This document shows positions 32,104 through 43,184 of a DNA stretch of 64,000 nucleotides, one piece after another; position 1 is the first letter of the stretch, and every line of letters begins with the position of its first letter. Where the stretch lies: NCBI GenBank assembly GCA_029891345.1, contig CM057009.1, positions 306,219,166-306,283,165 of the forward strand, in the 5' to 3' direction. A program made the translations under genes and the position numbers. Source of the DNA: Dryococelus australis (Eukaryota > Arthropoda > Insecta > Phasmatodea > Phasmatidae). A model generated the notes under the pieces. The model did not search any database, had not been told where the DNA came from, and was given only the letters and a program-made list of their open reading frames with translations.

Positions 32104-33113
32104 AACTCTAAATCTGAATCAGTGAGAATTTCACTTTTTCAATCGGTCAATAGCACCTGACTGATTCAACAGCTAATTCAGTGAATTTAAGCGATGAATC
32201 AGTGAAAAAATACCAGATTTCCATCACTTTTTAATTCAGTGGCATTTTCCACTGATTCGCCAGTTTTTTTTTTTTTTTTTTCATTATTTACTAAGTGGTT
32301 TATTTTTGACTGATGGATAAGTTAAAGAGCGTGTAAAAATGGCTATCAAACAACGTTTAAAATTGGCCCTTAAACAACGTGTATCAAGTGAAATCACAAC
32401 AAATAACTTAATAAAACCAATACAAATTGCTTTCTAAAATATGTTTCGTTTTTCAAAACGCCATTTTACGAGGTAATATGAAGACTCAGCCTTTCATTCC
32501 GTTTTTAAGTCTTTCATTTCGTTTTCATGTAATCGCCACAGAACTCTGTTTGAAGGTTTAAACAGCATATAACGTGATAAAGAGAGTGCATTCATAAATA
32601 CTATTCGTCTAAACATTCCTAACGGTACCAATTGAACAAAAACGAAAATTAAGGGCATACAATTTAAATCGTCACGATTTCGCTGCTAAACAATAAGGCA
32701 TGTATTTTCCTCTTATTATTTCTATTTGGTGTGGTAGCGCAGATGGTAAATTGACAGTCTACAAACGAAGTGAAAAGGATACGCTAGTTCAACCCCGGCA
32801 ATCTCCGAATATTTCTTTACTTTTTTAAATTACGTTAAACTACGCAATAAAATTAGTAAACTATTGTAAATAGATTTATTTAACGTAATTATTTAGCTAC
32901 ATTGAAAAAAAAGCAATATTTAATTCGCCATGCAGTCGGCCGTCACATTTTCAATCAGTGAAATAATTTCACGTCACTAATTCAATCAGTGAAATTTTTC
33001 ACTGAAACAATCAGTGGTTTTCCACATATTCTAAGTGGAGCCATTTTCACTGATTCTAGTAGTTTAATTTCACTGCGAATCTGTGGTTTCACACTGATTC
33101 GAAATTAGAGTGT
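32104..33113. mobile_element. Q-family TIR element, about 1 kb (copy 2)
   Basis: The left ACTCTAAATCTGAATCAGTG and right, complemented, ACACTCTAATTTCGAATCAG are TIRs. Subterminal regions repeat TCAGTGAAAT/ATTTCACTGA palindromic motifs. A T-run of about 20 bases lies at 32262-32281, and a tRNA-like module at 32731-32815. Confidence 0.7.
32731..32815 (+). other. tRNA-like module inside Q
   Basis: GGTAGCGCAGATGGTAAATT is a near-canonical box A/D-arm. GCTAGTTCAACCCCGGC gives a box B-like T-arm about 45 bases further. Copies 1 and 3 of Q carry such modules on the opposite strand. Confidence 0.62.
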
Positions 33114-33154
33114 TCCTAGGCTGTCACCTCGTCTTTTCTATAGTAGTACTTAGT

Positions 33155-33378
33155 TGGGGCCGCAGTGGCTTAGCCTTCCGCCAAAGCCAAACGGGTTCAA
33201 TCCCCGGCTGGGTTACTCCCGAATGCCGGACGATGCCGCTGGTGGCGGGTTTTCTCAGGGATCTCCCATTTCCCCGCCCTTTCATTCCGTCGCTGCTCCA
33301 TAATCACCTCGTTCACACTCTTCGACTCTTCCAATACTTCGCTTTTGAGAGCCGCCCAAATCTCTCCACTCGCACACA
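33155..33378 (+). mobile_element. S-family SINE, head with internal deletion
   Basis: GGGGCCGCAGTGGCTTAGCC lacks part of the head before GGGTTCAATCCCCGG. The body is intact to AAATCTCTCCACTCGCAC. Flanks agtacttagtt and agtattagttt are a probable decayed duplication. Confidence 0.85.
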
Positions 33379-34263
33379 AGTATTAGTTTAGAAGCGAATA
33401 GCATATGTCCTATTTCTGTAACTCATTGGTACTACATGCCTTTATTTATGGAGGAATGTAATTCGCACTTCTTTGAAGGACTAGAGAAACGAGCTATTTT
33501 AAATTTTACTATACGTGCATTTACTTTCGTATTTGTTATTAAATTATTTTCTCTACAAGTGACGCGATAAATTTCGATAGATAGTCTATAAGTAACTGCA
33601 AGATTTCACACAAGCTACCAGTAACCATAAATAAATAAGTAGTATAAAAGAACGATAACAGGTGTGATTCTGTTTTCTGCAGTCAAACCTTGCCAATATC
33701 AAAGTTTACTAGAAATACTTTTTTATCGAACTATATAACTAAAAATTTTTTAAAAATTTCAGTGTTTCAAATTTTCTACAATAAAGTAGTAAGTCTCGTT
33801 GAATTTCAGTAGCCTAAGTTCCGTCTGGCAACTTCTTGCTATTTTTTCTTTCAAAATGCCATAAAAACATTCTAGAAATATCTCTGAATACCACGAATAA
33901 AGTCTATGTTGAAAATACAATGCAGGAGGGATCTGCTTTTAAGACTAGTATGTTTCTTTTGCAAGCTTTCATCACGTGGGGTAATTCCCCGAAAATAATT
34001 AAAAACTGATTTTGAGATTTTTATGAGAAGAACTTCAGGTCAGCACTTATTCCGCACAAAAGGTTCTTTTTTACAGCGCGAAGCCAATGAAGACAAACGC
34101 GCCTTCAGTTCGAGAGCGAAATACGACTCTTTATTTCTCCTCTCTCGAACAAACACTCTCCCACATCGGCGGGATCATAAATTACAAACGTCAACTGTAG
34201 TGATAAATGTTTCCGTTTTTCTTCTATTCAGTTGCTTTCAGAGCGGTTTTAAATGACGGTGTT
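33379..34263. other. Spacer, nothing recognised
   Basis: AT-rich. A 77-codon plus frame (34023-34256) is unrecognised. Confidence 0.4.
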
Positions 34264-34267
34264 CTTG

Positions 34268-34717
34268 AACCCTTTGAGGAGTATGCACTCGGGGCTACGT
34301 TTACATTGAAATTTCTTTGCTCTTGAAAACACACCTCACAGTTTTATACTTTTATTATTTTGCTTGGCTTTATCGTAATCTATGTAAAAAATTATAATTC
34401 GTCAGCATTCCTGTTCTTAAAAAATAAAACTTTTATTTTTAATAATTTCTCAAACAAACCCGCTGTATTGTAAAACCTGTCACATCTGTCGCGACACATT
34501 AATTGGTGCACAATCAACGTTCAACTTCATTGTCTGAGGTCAGCCAATAATAATCGTTGCAGAGTAATTTAAGCGTGTCCAGTGTAGCCAGGACCAATAG
34601 GACGGTGGTAAGTAGAAAACAGAGATCAATACAACTGATATTGCTGTAGTAGAGAGTATAGGCAGCTCACTTCAACTTTGTATCCAGTGCCGATAAATAT
34701 GTGCCATCCTCAAAGGG
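34268..34717 (-). mobile_element. K-family TTAA-flanked MITE, uninterrupted (copy 2)
   Basis: This 450-bp element has TTGA (decayed TTAA) at 34264-34267 and TTAA at 34718-34721. TIRs are ACCCTTTGAGGA (left) and, complemented, CCCTTTGAGGATGG (right). It is inverse to 4648-5396. It provides the empty-site reference for the nested MITE there. Confidence 0.85.
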
Positions 34718-34780
34718 TTAAGCCCTTTAAAAGTAGAATTATACAAAAACCTAGTTAATAATTCAATTTTGCATTGTGTT

Positions 34781-35022
34781 GTGTGTGTGTGGGCGGCTCT
34801 TAACAGCGAGGTCTCGAGAGCCGATGAGGGTGAAGTGAGTATGGGGCAGCACAGGATTGTAAGGGCCGGGGAATTGGGAGATCCCCGAGAAAACCTGCTG
34901 ACCAGCGGCATCGTACGGCACGATCCCCACGTGCGAAAATCCGGGAGCGACCAAGCTGGGAATCGAAATCGGTTCATCCAGATGGGAGGCGAGTAGTCTA
35001 ACCACTACACCACCGCGCCCAC
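34781..35022 (-). mobile_element. S-family SINE, full length, 13-bp TSD
   Basis: Reverse copy ending in the head GAGTAGTCTAACCACTACAC then CACCGCGCCC. Perfect duplications tttgcattgtgtt occur at 34768-34780 and 35023-35035. A GT run (34781-34790) marks the 3' tail. Confidence 0.94.
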
Positions 35023-35035
35023 TTTGCATTGTGTT

Positions 35036-35512
35036 AATTGGTCGTAGTTACTTGTAAAATAATCAGTAGTTGTATATATTTTCACATACATGTAAAATAG
35101 TAGATCTTTACACTAGCACTTTCCTAATATCCGCTCTGCGATCTTAACATATTAGACCAGTTAGAAAATATGTAGTATGACTACAAAACGACCAGATTCG
35201 CAACATCTGTACAACACTGCAGAAGCAGCTGTTTGGTTCCCTGATCGGTTTAAAGTTGCTGCATTGCTCCTTGTTTAAGACACACGCGACTTGTCGTCTT
35301 TACTGACAAAAGCTGCTTTTCGTCTGATATCCCTTGGTGAAGCGGTGGGTTAAAAACATTGCCTTCCAAACTTGTGGTTTAAAATTAACATTATTTACTA
35401 TCACAGTGAATCCTTTATTATACAAACTAAGTGTTCAAATCACCCGTGAACTAATAAAACAACTATTAATTCCATGTGTTGTAACACAAAGAATGTTTGG
35501 CGTGACAACTAT
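35036..35512. other. Spacer, nothing recognised
   Basis: A weak tRNA-like stretch (GTGAAGCGGTGGG and later GTGGTTTAAAATTA, 35337-35390) is too diverged to call. Confidence 0.35.
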
Positions 35513-35670
35513 AGGCTCTTTACGATAATGAGGGAACTTTCGATATCAACCTCTGAAAAATTACTGCTCGTTGGGTGCATAATATTCTAACGTAAACACT
35601 GGCATGCATCCTGTCAGTCAAGTTGGCAACGAATGAAGTGAAATATTTACTGAATTTGTATAGCCTAATC
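35513..35670 (+). mobile_element. C-family MITE, left-half fragment
   Basis: TATAGGCTCTTTACGATAAT, GATATCAACCTCTGAAAAAT and GTCAAGTTGGCAACGAATG follow the left half of C. The right half is absent. Confidence 0.55.
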
Positions 35671-36163
35671 CCTTAGCAATGTTTAAATTTAAAGCAAAAA
35701 AGTTGGTGTTTTTTCGCTTTATAGCCTACTTACATATTGGGTTCTAGCTTGTAGCGAAAACCCCATAATTATATCGTCGCCTTCTCAGTGATTCATCAAA
35801 AATAACACTTTTTCTTTACGAGGTGAAGTTATCAATGATACACGACGAATTTTTAATGGTTGCGCGGAAGCCGATAGTCGGTTCGAAATTTCTCATTTCA
35901 CCTTTGGCAATGTCCCGACGACACACGATCTGGTCCGACTCTTTGGGTTGAAACCCGATATATCCGGTCAATTTTCCTTAATTAACACAGACCCCACGAT
36001 TCTCCCCCCCCCCCCCCCTTTCCCTCCATCGCTTCCCCTTCCCCGACCTCGCGGGGTGACACTCAGACGGAGATTGTGTAAAACGCAACATAACTCCTAA
36101 AACCCATGTCGCACTATCAAATTTTTCCGTCAAACTACTTCCAATAAGTTTGATCAACTATAC
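35671..36163. other. Spacer with a C-run
   Basis: A run of about 16 C lies at 36003-36018. Otherwise nothing was recognised. Confidence 0.35.
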
Positions 36164-36870
36164 ACTCTAAATCGGAATCAGTTGATATTTACTGATTGCC
36201 AGTTAAAACTGCTCCATCCGGAATCAGTAAAAAAAAAAAAACCACTTATTCGTCAGTTAAAAGAAACTCACTAATTCGAGCAGTAGAAAATTAGTTATAT
36301 GTAATTGGCTATTAAATAAGCTCCATGATGATTAAAAAAATCAGAGCATTCCTATGTCAGGTAAGTTAAGTGCGATTAGTTTTGTCGCAAAGCAAAAATT
36401 TTGCGTATACAAAAATAATTTGTGGATGTGGTTGGGATCGAACTGCCGCCCAAAATGTAGGCGTATTGTAACATTCATGGTCAGCCATGTTCCTAATGCC
36501 CTACTTTACCGATGTACAACGAGCGCTTGTATTATTGGTATTATATGAAAAATCGCAATGGCAAACTGCTGTTTGTTTCATGATGTGAAAGTATTTCATT
36601 CTGCCTGAATATATACATATTCTGCGCACGTGCATGTCTTTGCAAGTTTCGAAAGTTAGTCTATGTTAAATTTGGTCTAGATTTTGTGTCTTTAAAGGAA
36701 ACAATAGTGGTTTCAATTTACGTGGTTATTGATGTTCACTAGTATCCGCCATTTTAAAATGCAATGATAAAATGCAGAATTACACTATAATTTTAGTGAC
36801 AGATTGATCAGTAATAATTTTGCTAATTTGAAAGTTAGATGATTCAGTAAGATACGCGAGATTTTCACCG
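36164..36870. mobile_element. Q-family element (copy 3)
   Basis: The left end ACACTCTAAATCGGAATCAG matches Q copy 2. CAGTTAAAA/TTTTCACTG-type motifs recur. The right end near GATTCAGTAAGATACGCGAG is indistinct. It includes a tRNA-like module on the minus strand. Confidence 0.5.
36425..36515 (-). other. tRNA-like module inside Q copy 3
   Basis: On the minus strand AAGTAGGGCATTAGGAACAT resembles box A. GGCAGTTCGATCCCAACC holds a box B-like core (9 of 11). Confidence 0.5.
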
Positions 36871-37329
36871 ACAAAATTTTGTTTTCTGCAAGTTGACTAA
36901 TAAAATTGTACAAAAATTACAGATTTTATTTAAAAAAAACAACGGTTCTAGGGCCTAGTCAAATTTTCTCCGTGATACATAATCTCCTCCTCCCGTTATA
37001 TAACGTACATAAAGCAACTTAGAAAGTCAGTTTGTAAAATTATTGCTATGAATTAACGCCTGAAGTTAAATGTTTAAATTTTTTAGAATCAATAAACTGG
37101 AGTTATTTTGTGCCTGCGGGGGGTGACTTTGAAACACTCAACAGTTTTGTTTCGGCGTCATTGAGCGAAGGAATAGTAATCTCTACATAGCCAAATTACA
37201 TGAAACGTTAAAAATATAGAGACGCAGTTCGCCGTACCTTTACCAAACGGCACAGAAACAGATATTTAGAGCGGTCTAAATTTACAGTTTATGAAGATTA
37301 AATGAAGTGCTAAAAAGGCGCAACATCCG
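36871..37329. other. Spacer, nothing recognised
   Basis: AT-rich, no frame of note. Confidence 0.4.
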
Positions 37330-37576
37330 CTTATTGCAAAGACGGAAACAAAATGTTGTCACTGGCCAGTGTCATGTTGCAACGCCGCTCGCCAATCAGC
37401 GCCCAGTAACCCACTTGCCAACTAGCATGCAGCCCAGCCAATGCAGAACCTTCCGCAGCATGCAGTAGCCAGTCTGAAACTAGGCCGGTTCCCAGAGCCT
37501 CGCACGGCCAATCAGAGAGTACGCCCACATCATTTACGAACCACTACGACGTTCCTACTCTGTCTACTTATCTGCT
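37330..37576 (+). mobile_element. H-family repeat (copy 8)
   Basis: GTCACTGGCCAGTGTCATG, CTCGCCAATCAGCGCCCAG, CAGCCCAGCCAATGCAGAAC, GCACGGCCAATCAGAGAG and CTACTCTGTCTACTTATCTG identify the copy. Confidence 0.8.
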
Positions 37577-37642
37577 CTGTTGTATTTGCTTAGTGTTGAA
37601 ATTGCGCCTGTTTCTGGAAATTTACATTGCCAGTTGATATAG

Positions 37643-37876
37643 GCTCTTCACGGTAAACTGAGCACTTTCGAGGCCCTAGTTACTTTTTTCTTTCAGCCGT
37701 TTATCTTTTAACAACCTGTTTAAAATAAATATTGCAATTTGAGTAATAAACGCAGCGTGTATATTCCACAGCACTAGGAAGTTAACGTCAAATGCTAAAA
37801 TTAACTGTTCTTATTGACTATTATTCCAAATGAGAGGACTTTCAAAAGTGCTCTCTATACCATGAATAGTCTGTAG
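37643..37876 (+). mobile_element. D-family MITE (copy 1)
   Basis: The left TAGGCTCTTCACGGTAAACT and right GTGCTCTCTATACCATGAAT share the C/D terminus. The interior GAGTAATAAACGCAGCGTGT is the D hallmark. Confidence 0.8.
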
Positions 37877-37964
37877 TCATATGAATTCAGGTCACTGCGT
37901 CAGAGGCAATTTTAATGTTTGTACGTGTTGGAAAAGGCGCGCAATGAGTTGAAAGGTCTCTTAA

Positions 37965-38392
37965 CACATTGAGGTCTGCGCACATTTACTGGGACACATT
38001 AGAAGTGAGTCACCTACATCCCCTACTGCAAGAACACCGGTTCTGTTGGTGCTGTGTTAGAACTCACCATCGTCCTATTGGCACGTACCACACCGGACAC
38101 TGCCCTGTACTTTACATCGTTCATTATTGGCCGGTAATCAACCAATGGAGAGCCGAGCTGATATTGACCCAATCAAATGTCCTCTATCGTATAAAGGTAT
38201 TTGCAATCAATCACGTCCCTTTGAGTGTGTGTAAAAGAAGAAATTCTATCATTAGCAATATCATTGTCACTGCGCTGTCGTGTTCTAGCGATGTCATGTT
38301 AAACACTAGCCGAACAAATATTGCGAATCCATGCAAATTTTGTTTTGAACAACAAATAAATTTCCAAATTAGCTTTACTCGAGCTACTCTCG
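37965..38392 (+). mobile_element. L-family TTAA element (copy 1)
   Basis: TTAA at 37961-37964 precedes CACATTGAGGTCTGCGCAC. The sequence matches the reverse complement of 49846-50230 (GAACACCGGTTCTGTTGG, GTAATCAACCAATGGAGAGC, AATATTGACCCAAT-like). The right boundary is uncertain. The 180-codon ORF 37969-38511 lies in it and continues into F; it shows no known domain and is probably fortuitous. Confidence 0.6.
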
Positions 38393-38446
38393 AGCGTAGT
38401 CTACAATGTGTTGAAAGCGCTCATTTGAACCGCGAGCCAGCTTTGA

Positions 38447-38736
38447 CCCTTTCATTCCCAAATCATTTTATGGTTTCAAGTGCAGCAAGTAAGTACAATT
38501 TTGATGTGTAGTGTACTTAAGAAGACAAGGCACTTGTTTCGATTCCACTGCCAATAGATTTGTACTCGGCGGTTGTGATATGAACCATTTATATAGCTGA
38601 TCGGTAGCGCAACTTACGAAACAATCATTCTCGGGGAAGAATATTAGGCACTGCGTTTCGCGCAGTGTACAGTACTGGCCAAAACTATCATTAACTTGCA
38701 AAGTTTAGACAGTAAGGTAGCCGCCTACCTGAGGCT
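38447..38736 (+). mobile_element. F-related TTAA MITE, diverged
   Basis: It lies between TTGA (38443-38446) and TTAA (38737-38740). CCCTTTCATTCCCAAATCAT, GTACTTAAGAAGACAAGGCA and TGATATGAACC follow F order with many changes. Confidence 0.6.
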
Positions 38737-38740
38737 TTAA

Positions 38741-39034
38741 CGCATTCAGACCCACTTTAATTTACGGTTTCAGGTGTTGCACACAAAAAAATTATGATGC
38801 ATGCTGTACTTAAGTCGACCCAACACTTGTTTCGTTGTCACAGCCATTGAGCTGGAGGCTCTATGTTTGGCTACAGTTATATGAACCGATTATGACCTAA
38901 CCAGTAAAACGGTTTGCGAATATTATACACACAGGTAAGCTCATTGGTCATTGAGCTTCGCAGTGTGCAGGACAGACCAAAAATTACGTGCACGTGAGTA
39001 ATGTACAGAATTGTGTACACTAGGCCTGAATGGG
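38741..39034 (+). mobile_element. F-family TTAA MITE (copy 5)
   Basis: CGCATTCAGACCCACTTTAA, GTTTCGTTGTCACAGCCATT, GTGTACACTAGGCCTGAATG match F. The left TTAA is shared with the preceding element; the right site is decayed (GGGATA). Confidence 0.8.
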
Positions 39035-39171
39035 ATATGCGTTTCCAGGAAAGTTACATTTCTCGCAAATCAGATATGTAACTGTATGGGTTACACGCGA
39101 AGTAAGCTCTTGTATTAAACTACTGGTGCCACGTAATTCTTTTTTTTTTTGTGGAGTGGAAAGTTTTGGGC

Positions 39172-39396
39172 GCCTTTGAAAACAAGCTATTGAGAGCCGA
39201 TGAGGATGAAACGAGGTGGATGTGAATCGAGCAGCGCCGGAATGCAAGGGCGTGAGAAACGGGAGATACCCGAGAAAACCCGGCAACCAGCGACATCGTC
39301 CCGCACGATTCCCACGTGTGGAAACCAATAGTGATAATGCCGGGAATCGAACCCTTGGTGAGCGACGAACGTTCCTAGCCGCTGCGCCACACCTAA
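39172..39396 (-). mobile_element. S-family SINE, diverged
   Basis: TTGGGCGCCTTTGAAAACAA, GAGCAGCGCCGGAATGCAAG, CCCGCACGATTCCCACGTGT, GCCGGGAATCGAACCC and CCTAGCCGCTGCGCCACACC follow S in reverse. It has lost bases between box B and the head. Confidence 0.82.
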
Positions 39397-39617
39397 GGAA
39401 ATCGCGCCGGAAAACTGTAAAAATGTATTTTTCAAACATGTATGTCGTCTTTCCTTTTTAATTTATTTATTAGGATAAAAGCGAAAGAGTAGGCTTATAT
39501 GTACAATATTTGCTTTCTACCTTTCCCGGAAAAACGTATTGCTAGAACGTTAATTAACTGAGATACGTCTATACGCATAAAAAAAAAAATTTTTACCGTG
39601 AATATTTTATTAGGAAG

Positions 39618-39832
39618 ACTACACAGGTAAAATGGTAGCTTTTCCCGCGAACTCCAGCAAGCAAAATCGCGCGATTTGCCAGAAACGTGTGTGTGCGTCT
39701 TTCGCCATCAGCGCCTGCCAACGTGCTTGCCAGCCAGCGGCCCAGCCAATAGGCAATCTTTGGCAGCACACAGTAGCCAATCAGTAACCATCGCCGCTCC
39801 CAGAGCCTCACGTGCAATTGCAACAGTGGCAG
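39618..39832 (+). mobile_element. H-family repeat (copy 9)
   Basis: CCCGCGAACTCCAGCAAGC, CGCCATCAGCGCCTGCCAAC, CGGCCCAGCCAATAGGCAAT and GTAGCCAATCAGTAACC identify it. Confidence 0.75.
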
Positions 39833-39905
39833 AGTGTAATACATCTCGTGTGATTGACTTTTCCCCAATTGTCTATAAATGCACTAAAACATTTATGTGT
39901 TACTA

Positions 39906-40099
39906 TACGCCGTTCACGGTAAAATTAGCACTTTTGAAGCCCTAATTACTTTTTCCTTTCAACCAATTTATATCCTTATACCAATTTTTAGTGTAAACCC
40001 TGCCATTTGAGTAATAAACACAGTGTATATTTTCACCATACCCAAAACCAAAAGTCCGAGGCCACGATGGAATGTGTGTACCGTGAACGGCCTATACCA
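39906..40099 (+). mobile_element. D-family MITE (copy 3)
   Basis: CCGTTCACGGTAAAATTAGC, GAGTAATAAACACAGTGTAT and GTGTACCGTGAACGGCCTAT match D with an internal deletion. Confidence 0.75.
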
Positions 40100-41316
40100 G
40101 TAAAATTCGCTTTATCATTGTGGCTCTCCGGCAGTGAAATACCAGTTTCCTTTACATTTTGTTTGGGCGTAATCGTTGGCTGTTTCCTGTTGGCTGTCTC
40201 CGCTGCGCATCGAGCATATTGTACTGTTGTTCTGTAACACTCATAGTAGAAACGTACGACTATCTGAAGAATATTTTGTCCCCCAAATAATAAAATGAAA
40301 TTTCCAGGTCTTTGCTGGCGTGTCTTTTCTTCCGCACGACCCGAAATCTCGACAATTCAAGAAATGCTAGGATGGAGTTCAAACGCTTCGACCTTGTTGT
40401 TGCTTTCGTGACTGAGCCACTCGTTTCCTGACACTAGGTGCACACTGCAGTAACCAATAACCGCGATGCAACTGACGAAACCCAACGTCCTTCTCACCTC
40501 CGTTCTACCGGCCCATTCGACGACACGGGACACCATTGCTCTACTCGTCAACGTTCCTTATTCGCTAGTCATCAGCCAATGCAGAGCCATTACAAATACG
40601 CTTTGTTGTGTAGAAGGTGTTTACAAACAATTCTGTATTTTTTTTTATAATGGTTTACAATCAAATAATTCTATATAGGATGGTAAATTAGAACTGTTGC
40701 GCATAGAGGGTACAAGCCGTTGTTTCGCTTCTGCTTTTTAATCTACTCTGTGGCCATATCTCCGATGAAATGGAACATTATACGCAGTTTTACATAACGT
40801 GTAAAACATTATTGACGGTTGTATGAAGGAAAAAAAAAACAGTGTGAATTCCAGTAGCTCGTCACCCGCTGCTGTCATAGTGTGCGTATACATGTACACG
40901 TGGACAGAACGGCAATTATTCAAATGGGGAAGTTCTAACGACAAATAGGCTGGTCTTCATCAACGCTGATGTTCCGTCCGCCGGAACGCTCCAGGAACAA
41001 GGAGCAGTCCCAAATTAACCTTCCTGTCTTTCTTCCTGACAAGTAGCCGTGGAGTTCTCTCTTTCTCTCTCTCGTTCGTCCTTGCTCGACACTTCTAATT
41101 AGCTGAGTGGCACGCGCACTCGTATGTCACCACTAGCGGAAGAATACTTCACAGCCTGCCTTTTCAAAAAGAAGGCTCTGGAGTCACATCAAATACGTTC
41201 AGAGATTCACAAACACCGCGAGCTGCGCTGGCGAATAGTGAGCACTTGCAAGAGACAAGAAAAGTTTATCGAGTTCAATTGCTCTACTTACCAATTGTGT
41301 ATATTTAAAGAGATGT
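40100..41316. other. Spacer, nothing recognised
   Basis: There is moderate GC at 40310-40620 with CCAATAACC and GTCATCAGCCAATGC motifs that recall MITEs but no alignable copy. Short two-strand frames only. Confidence 0.35.
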
Positions 41317-41330
41317 CAACTACTAATTGA

Positions 41331-41505
41331 GAGAGCGAATGAGTGAGTGAAGAGATTTGGGCGGCTCCTAACATCAAGGTCTTGAGAGCCGATGATGGTG
41401 AGTGAGGTGAGTATGGAGCAGCGCCGGAATGAAGGGGAGGAGGGAAATGGATATCCCTGAGAAAATTCGCCGACCAGTGGCATCGTCTGGCACAGTTTCC
41501 ACATG
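41331..41505 (-). mobile_element. S-family SINE, 5'-truncated, 14-bp TSD
   Basis: GAGTGAGTGAAGAGATTTGG, GGAGCAGCGCCGGAATGAAG and GACCAGTGGCATCGTCTGGC are S body. The tRNA-like head is absent. Perfect duplications caactactaattga are at 41317-41330 and 41506-41519. Confidence 0.93.
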
Positions 41506-41571
41506 CAACTACTAATTGAATGTTTCCTACCACGGTAAGAAGTTTGCAATTTGTTACATGTTTACTATTGG

Positions 41572-41784
41572 TGAAACGGGTTCAATCCCCGGCCGGGTCA
41601 CTCCGGGTTTTTTTGCAAGTGGGAACCATGTTTGACGATGCCACTGGTAGGCGGGTTTTCTCTGGGATCTTCCGTTTCCCCCTCCCTTGCAATTCCGGTG
41701 ATGCTCCATTCTTACCTCATTTCACCCCTATCGGCTCTCGAGATCTCGTTGTTAAGAGCCGCCCAAATCCTTCAACTCAACTCA
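41572..41784 (+). mobile_element. S-family SINE, head-truncated, 8-bp TSD
   Basis: It begins TGAAACGGGTTCAATCCCCG inside the head and ends AATCCTTCAACTCAACTC. Duplications actattgg are at 41564-41571 and 41785-41792. It is in opposite orientation to the SINE 67 bp upstream. Confidence 0.9.
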
Positions 41785-41962
41785 ACTATTGGGTTCCGAA
41801 TAGTGTACAGGCAAAACCTTTTACCCATTGTACCACTATTTCTAAGAATAAGTATTTTTACGATATTGGTTAGAGAAAAACTGGCAGACTTCAGTTCAGG
41901 TAAGTACGTAGAACTTAAGTCTCATCGACCACGAGGGGACTGAATCTTCCATGGACTGTAAT

Positions 41963-42257
41963 TACGGTCACCTGTTTTCCGCGAAAATATTTACGCAGTG
42001 TCTAGACTTCAATAACCTATGTGCACGCTTGCAGTATTCATTCGGCTACTGGCCGCTTGGCTTAGTGTGAAGACAGTCTGTTACGTGAGTGAGCCAATCA
42101 AAATTGAGTTTCTCCCATACTAACCGTCCGTGATTCGCGGGCAGACAGATAAGACGCGTAACAATTCAAATGATCCAGTCACGAAAGTGGTTCTGAACTA
42201 AAGTGTTTTGGAAAACCACTTGTCCCGTAAACTTTTCGCGAAAAACAGTGGCCCCTA
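41963..42257. mobile_element. M4-family hAT-like MITE (copy 2)
   Basis: The left TACGGTCACCTGTTTTCCGC and right TTCGCGAAAAACAGTGGCCC are TIRs. Flanks actgtaat and actataat agree at 7 of 8. The interior contains GAGTGAGCCAATCAAAATTG and CCGTGATTCGCGGGCAGAC. Confidence 0.88.
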
Positions 42258-42265
42258 ACTATAAT

Positions 42266-42888
42266 AGGCAACCTTCCAAGCATTCATCTGCTGTGTTTTT
42301 GGGTTGATTTCGGTTAATACAAAGAAAATTGGAAGAACGACTGATATTCGAACAAATTGTTTACGCCCCAGCGCTTTGCCTTAGCAACCTGGGCTACAGT
42401 CACCACTGATGAAATTAGAATGTTTTTAAATACGCACGGTTCAAATATGGACAACGTGTGTGAATAAATATTTCAAGTTTTACATTTTTAGTTTTTAGTT
42501 TTCTGTTGAATGTGTTGTATTATGATGCTTGTGCCATTATAAAACATCTATATATACACTTACAAACGCTGTTGCTATCATAATTGTCACAACAAATACA
42601 AACACATTCTACAGCAATCAGATGAGTGGCAAAAATAATACATATAATGTCGATTCAACTAAATATTTTGTTGATAGTATAAATTATTTTGTCCCAAACA
42701 CACAGATTATTTTTTATTCTAGCATGTATCTTAGATGAACAAAATTAATTTTGTTGCTTTTCAAGTATTGTTTGCACAACAAAAAATATAGTATTGCTGT
42801 GGTAGCTACATATATGCTTATCTCTATACAAACAAGTATCTTGTTGGCTGGAAAAAAAATCCCTTTCTCTCAGTGTAACAAATGTTTT
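42266..42888. mobile_element. N-family element, left end unclear (copy 1)
   Basis: It matches 50390-50876 (GAATGTTTTTAAATACGCAC, ATATTTTGTTGATAGTATAA, TTAGATGAACAAAATTAA) and ends CTTGTTGGCTGGAAAAAAAA then CTCAGTGTAAC, the N terminus. ACAAAATATTTTGT palindromes are typical. Confidence 0.65.
42335..42412 (-). other. tRNA-like module inside N copy 1
   Basis: On the minus strand TGTAGCCCAGGTTGCTAAGG resembles box A, and ATTTGTTCGAATATCAG a decayed box B. The same position in N copy 2 carries a better one. Confidence 0.5.
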
Positions 42889-43184
42889 TTTTGGGAAGCG
42901 CTGCAAATATGAATTTAATGCTCTGTTATATTTTCCGACCTGTAAATATATTTTTGTGTGTGACTTTACTGGCAGCAGGTGTTTACGCGACTGAATGATA
43001 AAGCGTACGTAAACACCGTATATCTCCCACTGCGTAAGGGACTTCACTTTTTGGGTGAGTTTTCCAGCTGTGTACAGGACACGTAATTAAATAATCTTTG
43101 TTTGCATCATCGTATACATAAACCACCATGCCTGAAAGGGTTAAGTCAGTTTTGCCACTACAGTATAATCGCAGTTTCTTCACA

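Noticed and set aside
37969..38511. 180-codon ORF, plus strand
   Set aside because: It runs through an L element and into an F-related element, crossing a TTAA boundary. The L copy at 49846 does not keep the frame.
39020..39439. 139-codon minus ORF
   Set aside because: Mostly the S SINE; similar peptides with GIVPDDAAGRRVFSG appear wherever S occurs.
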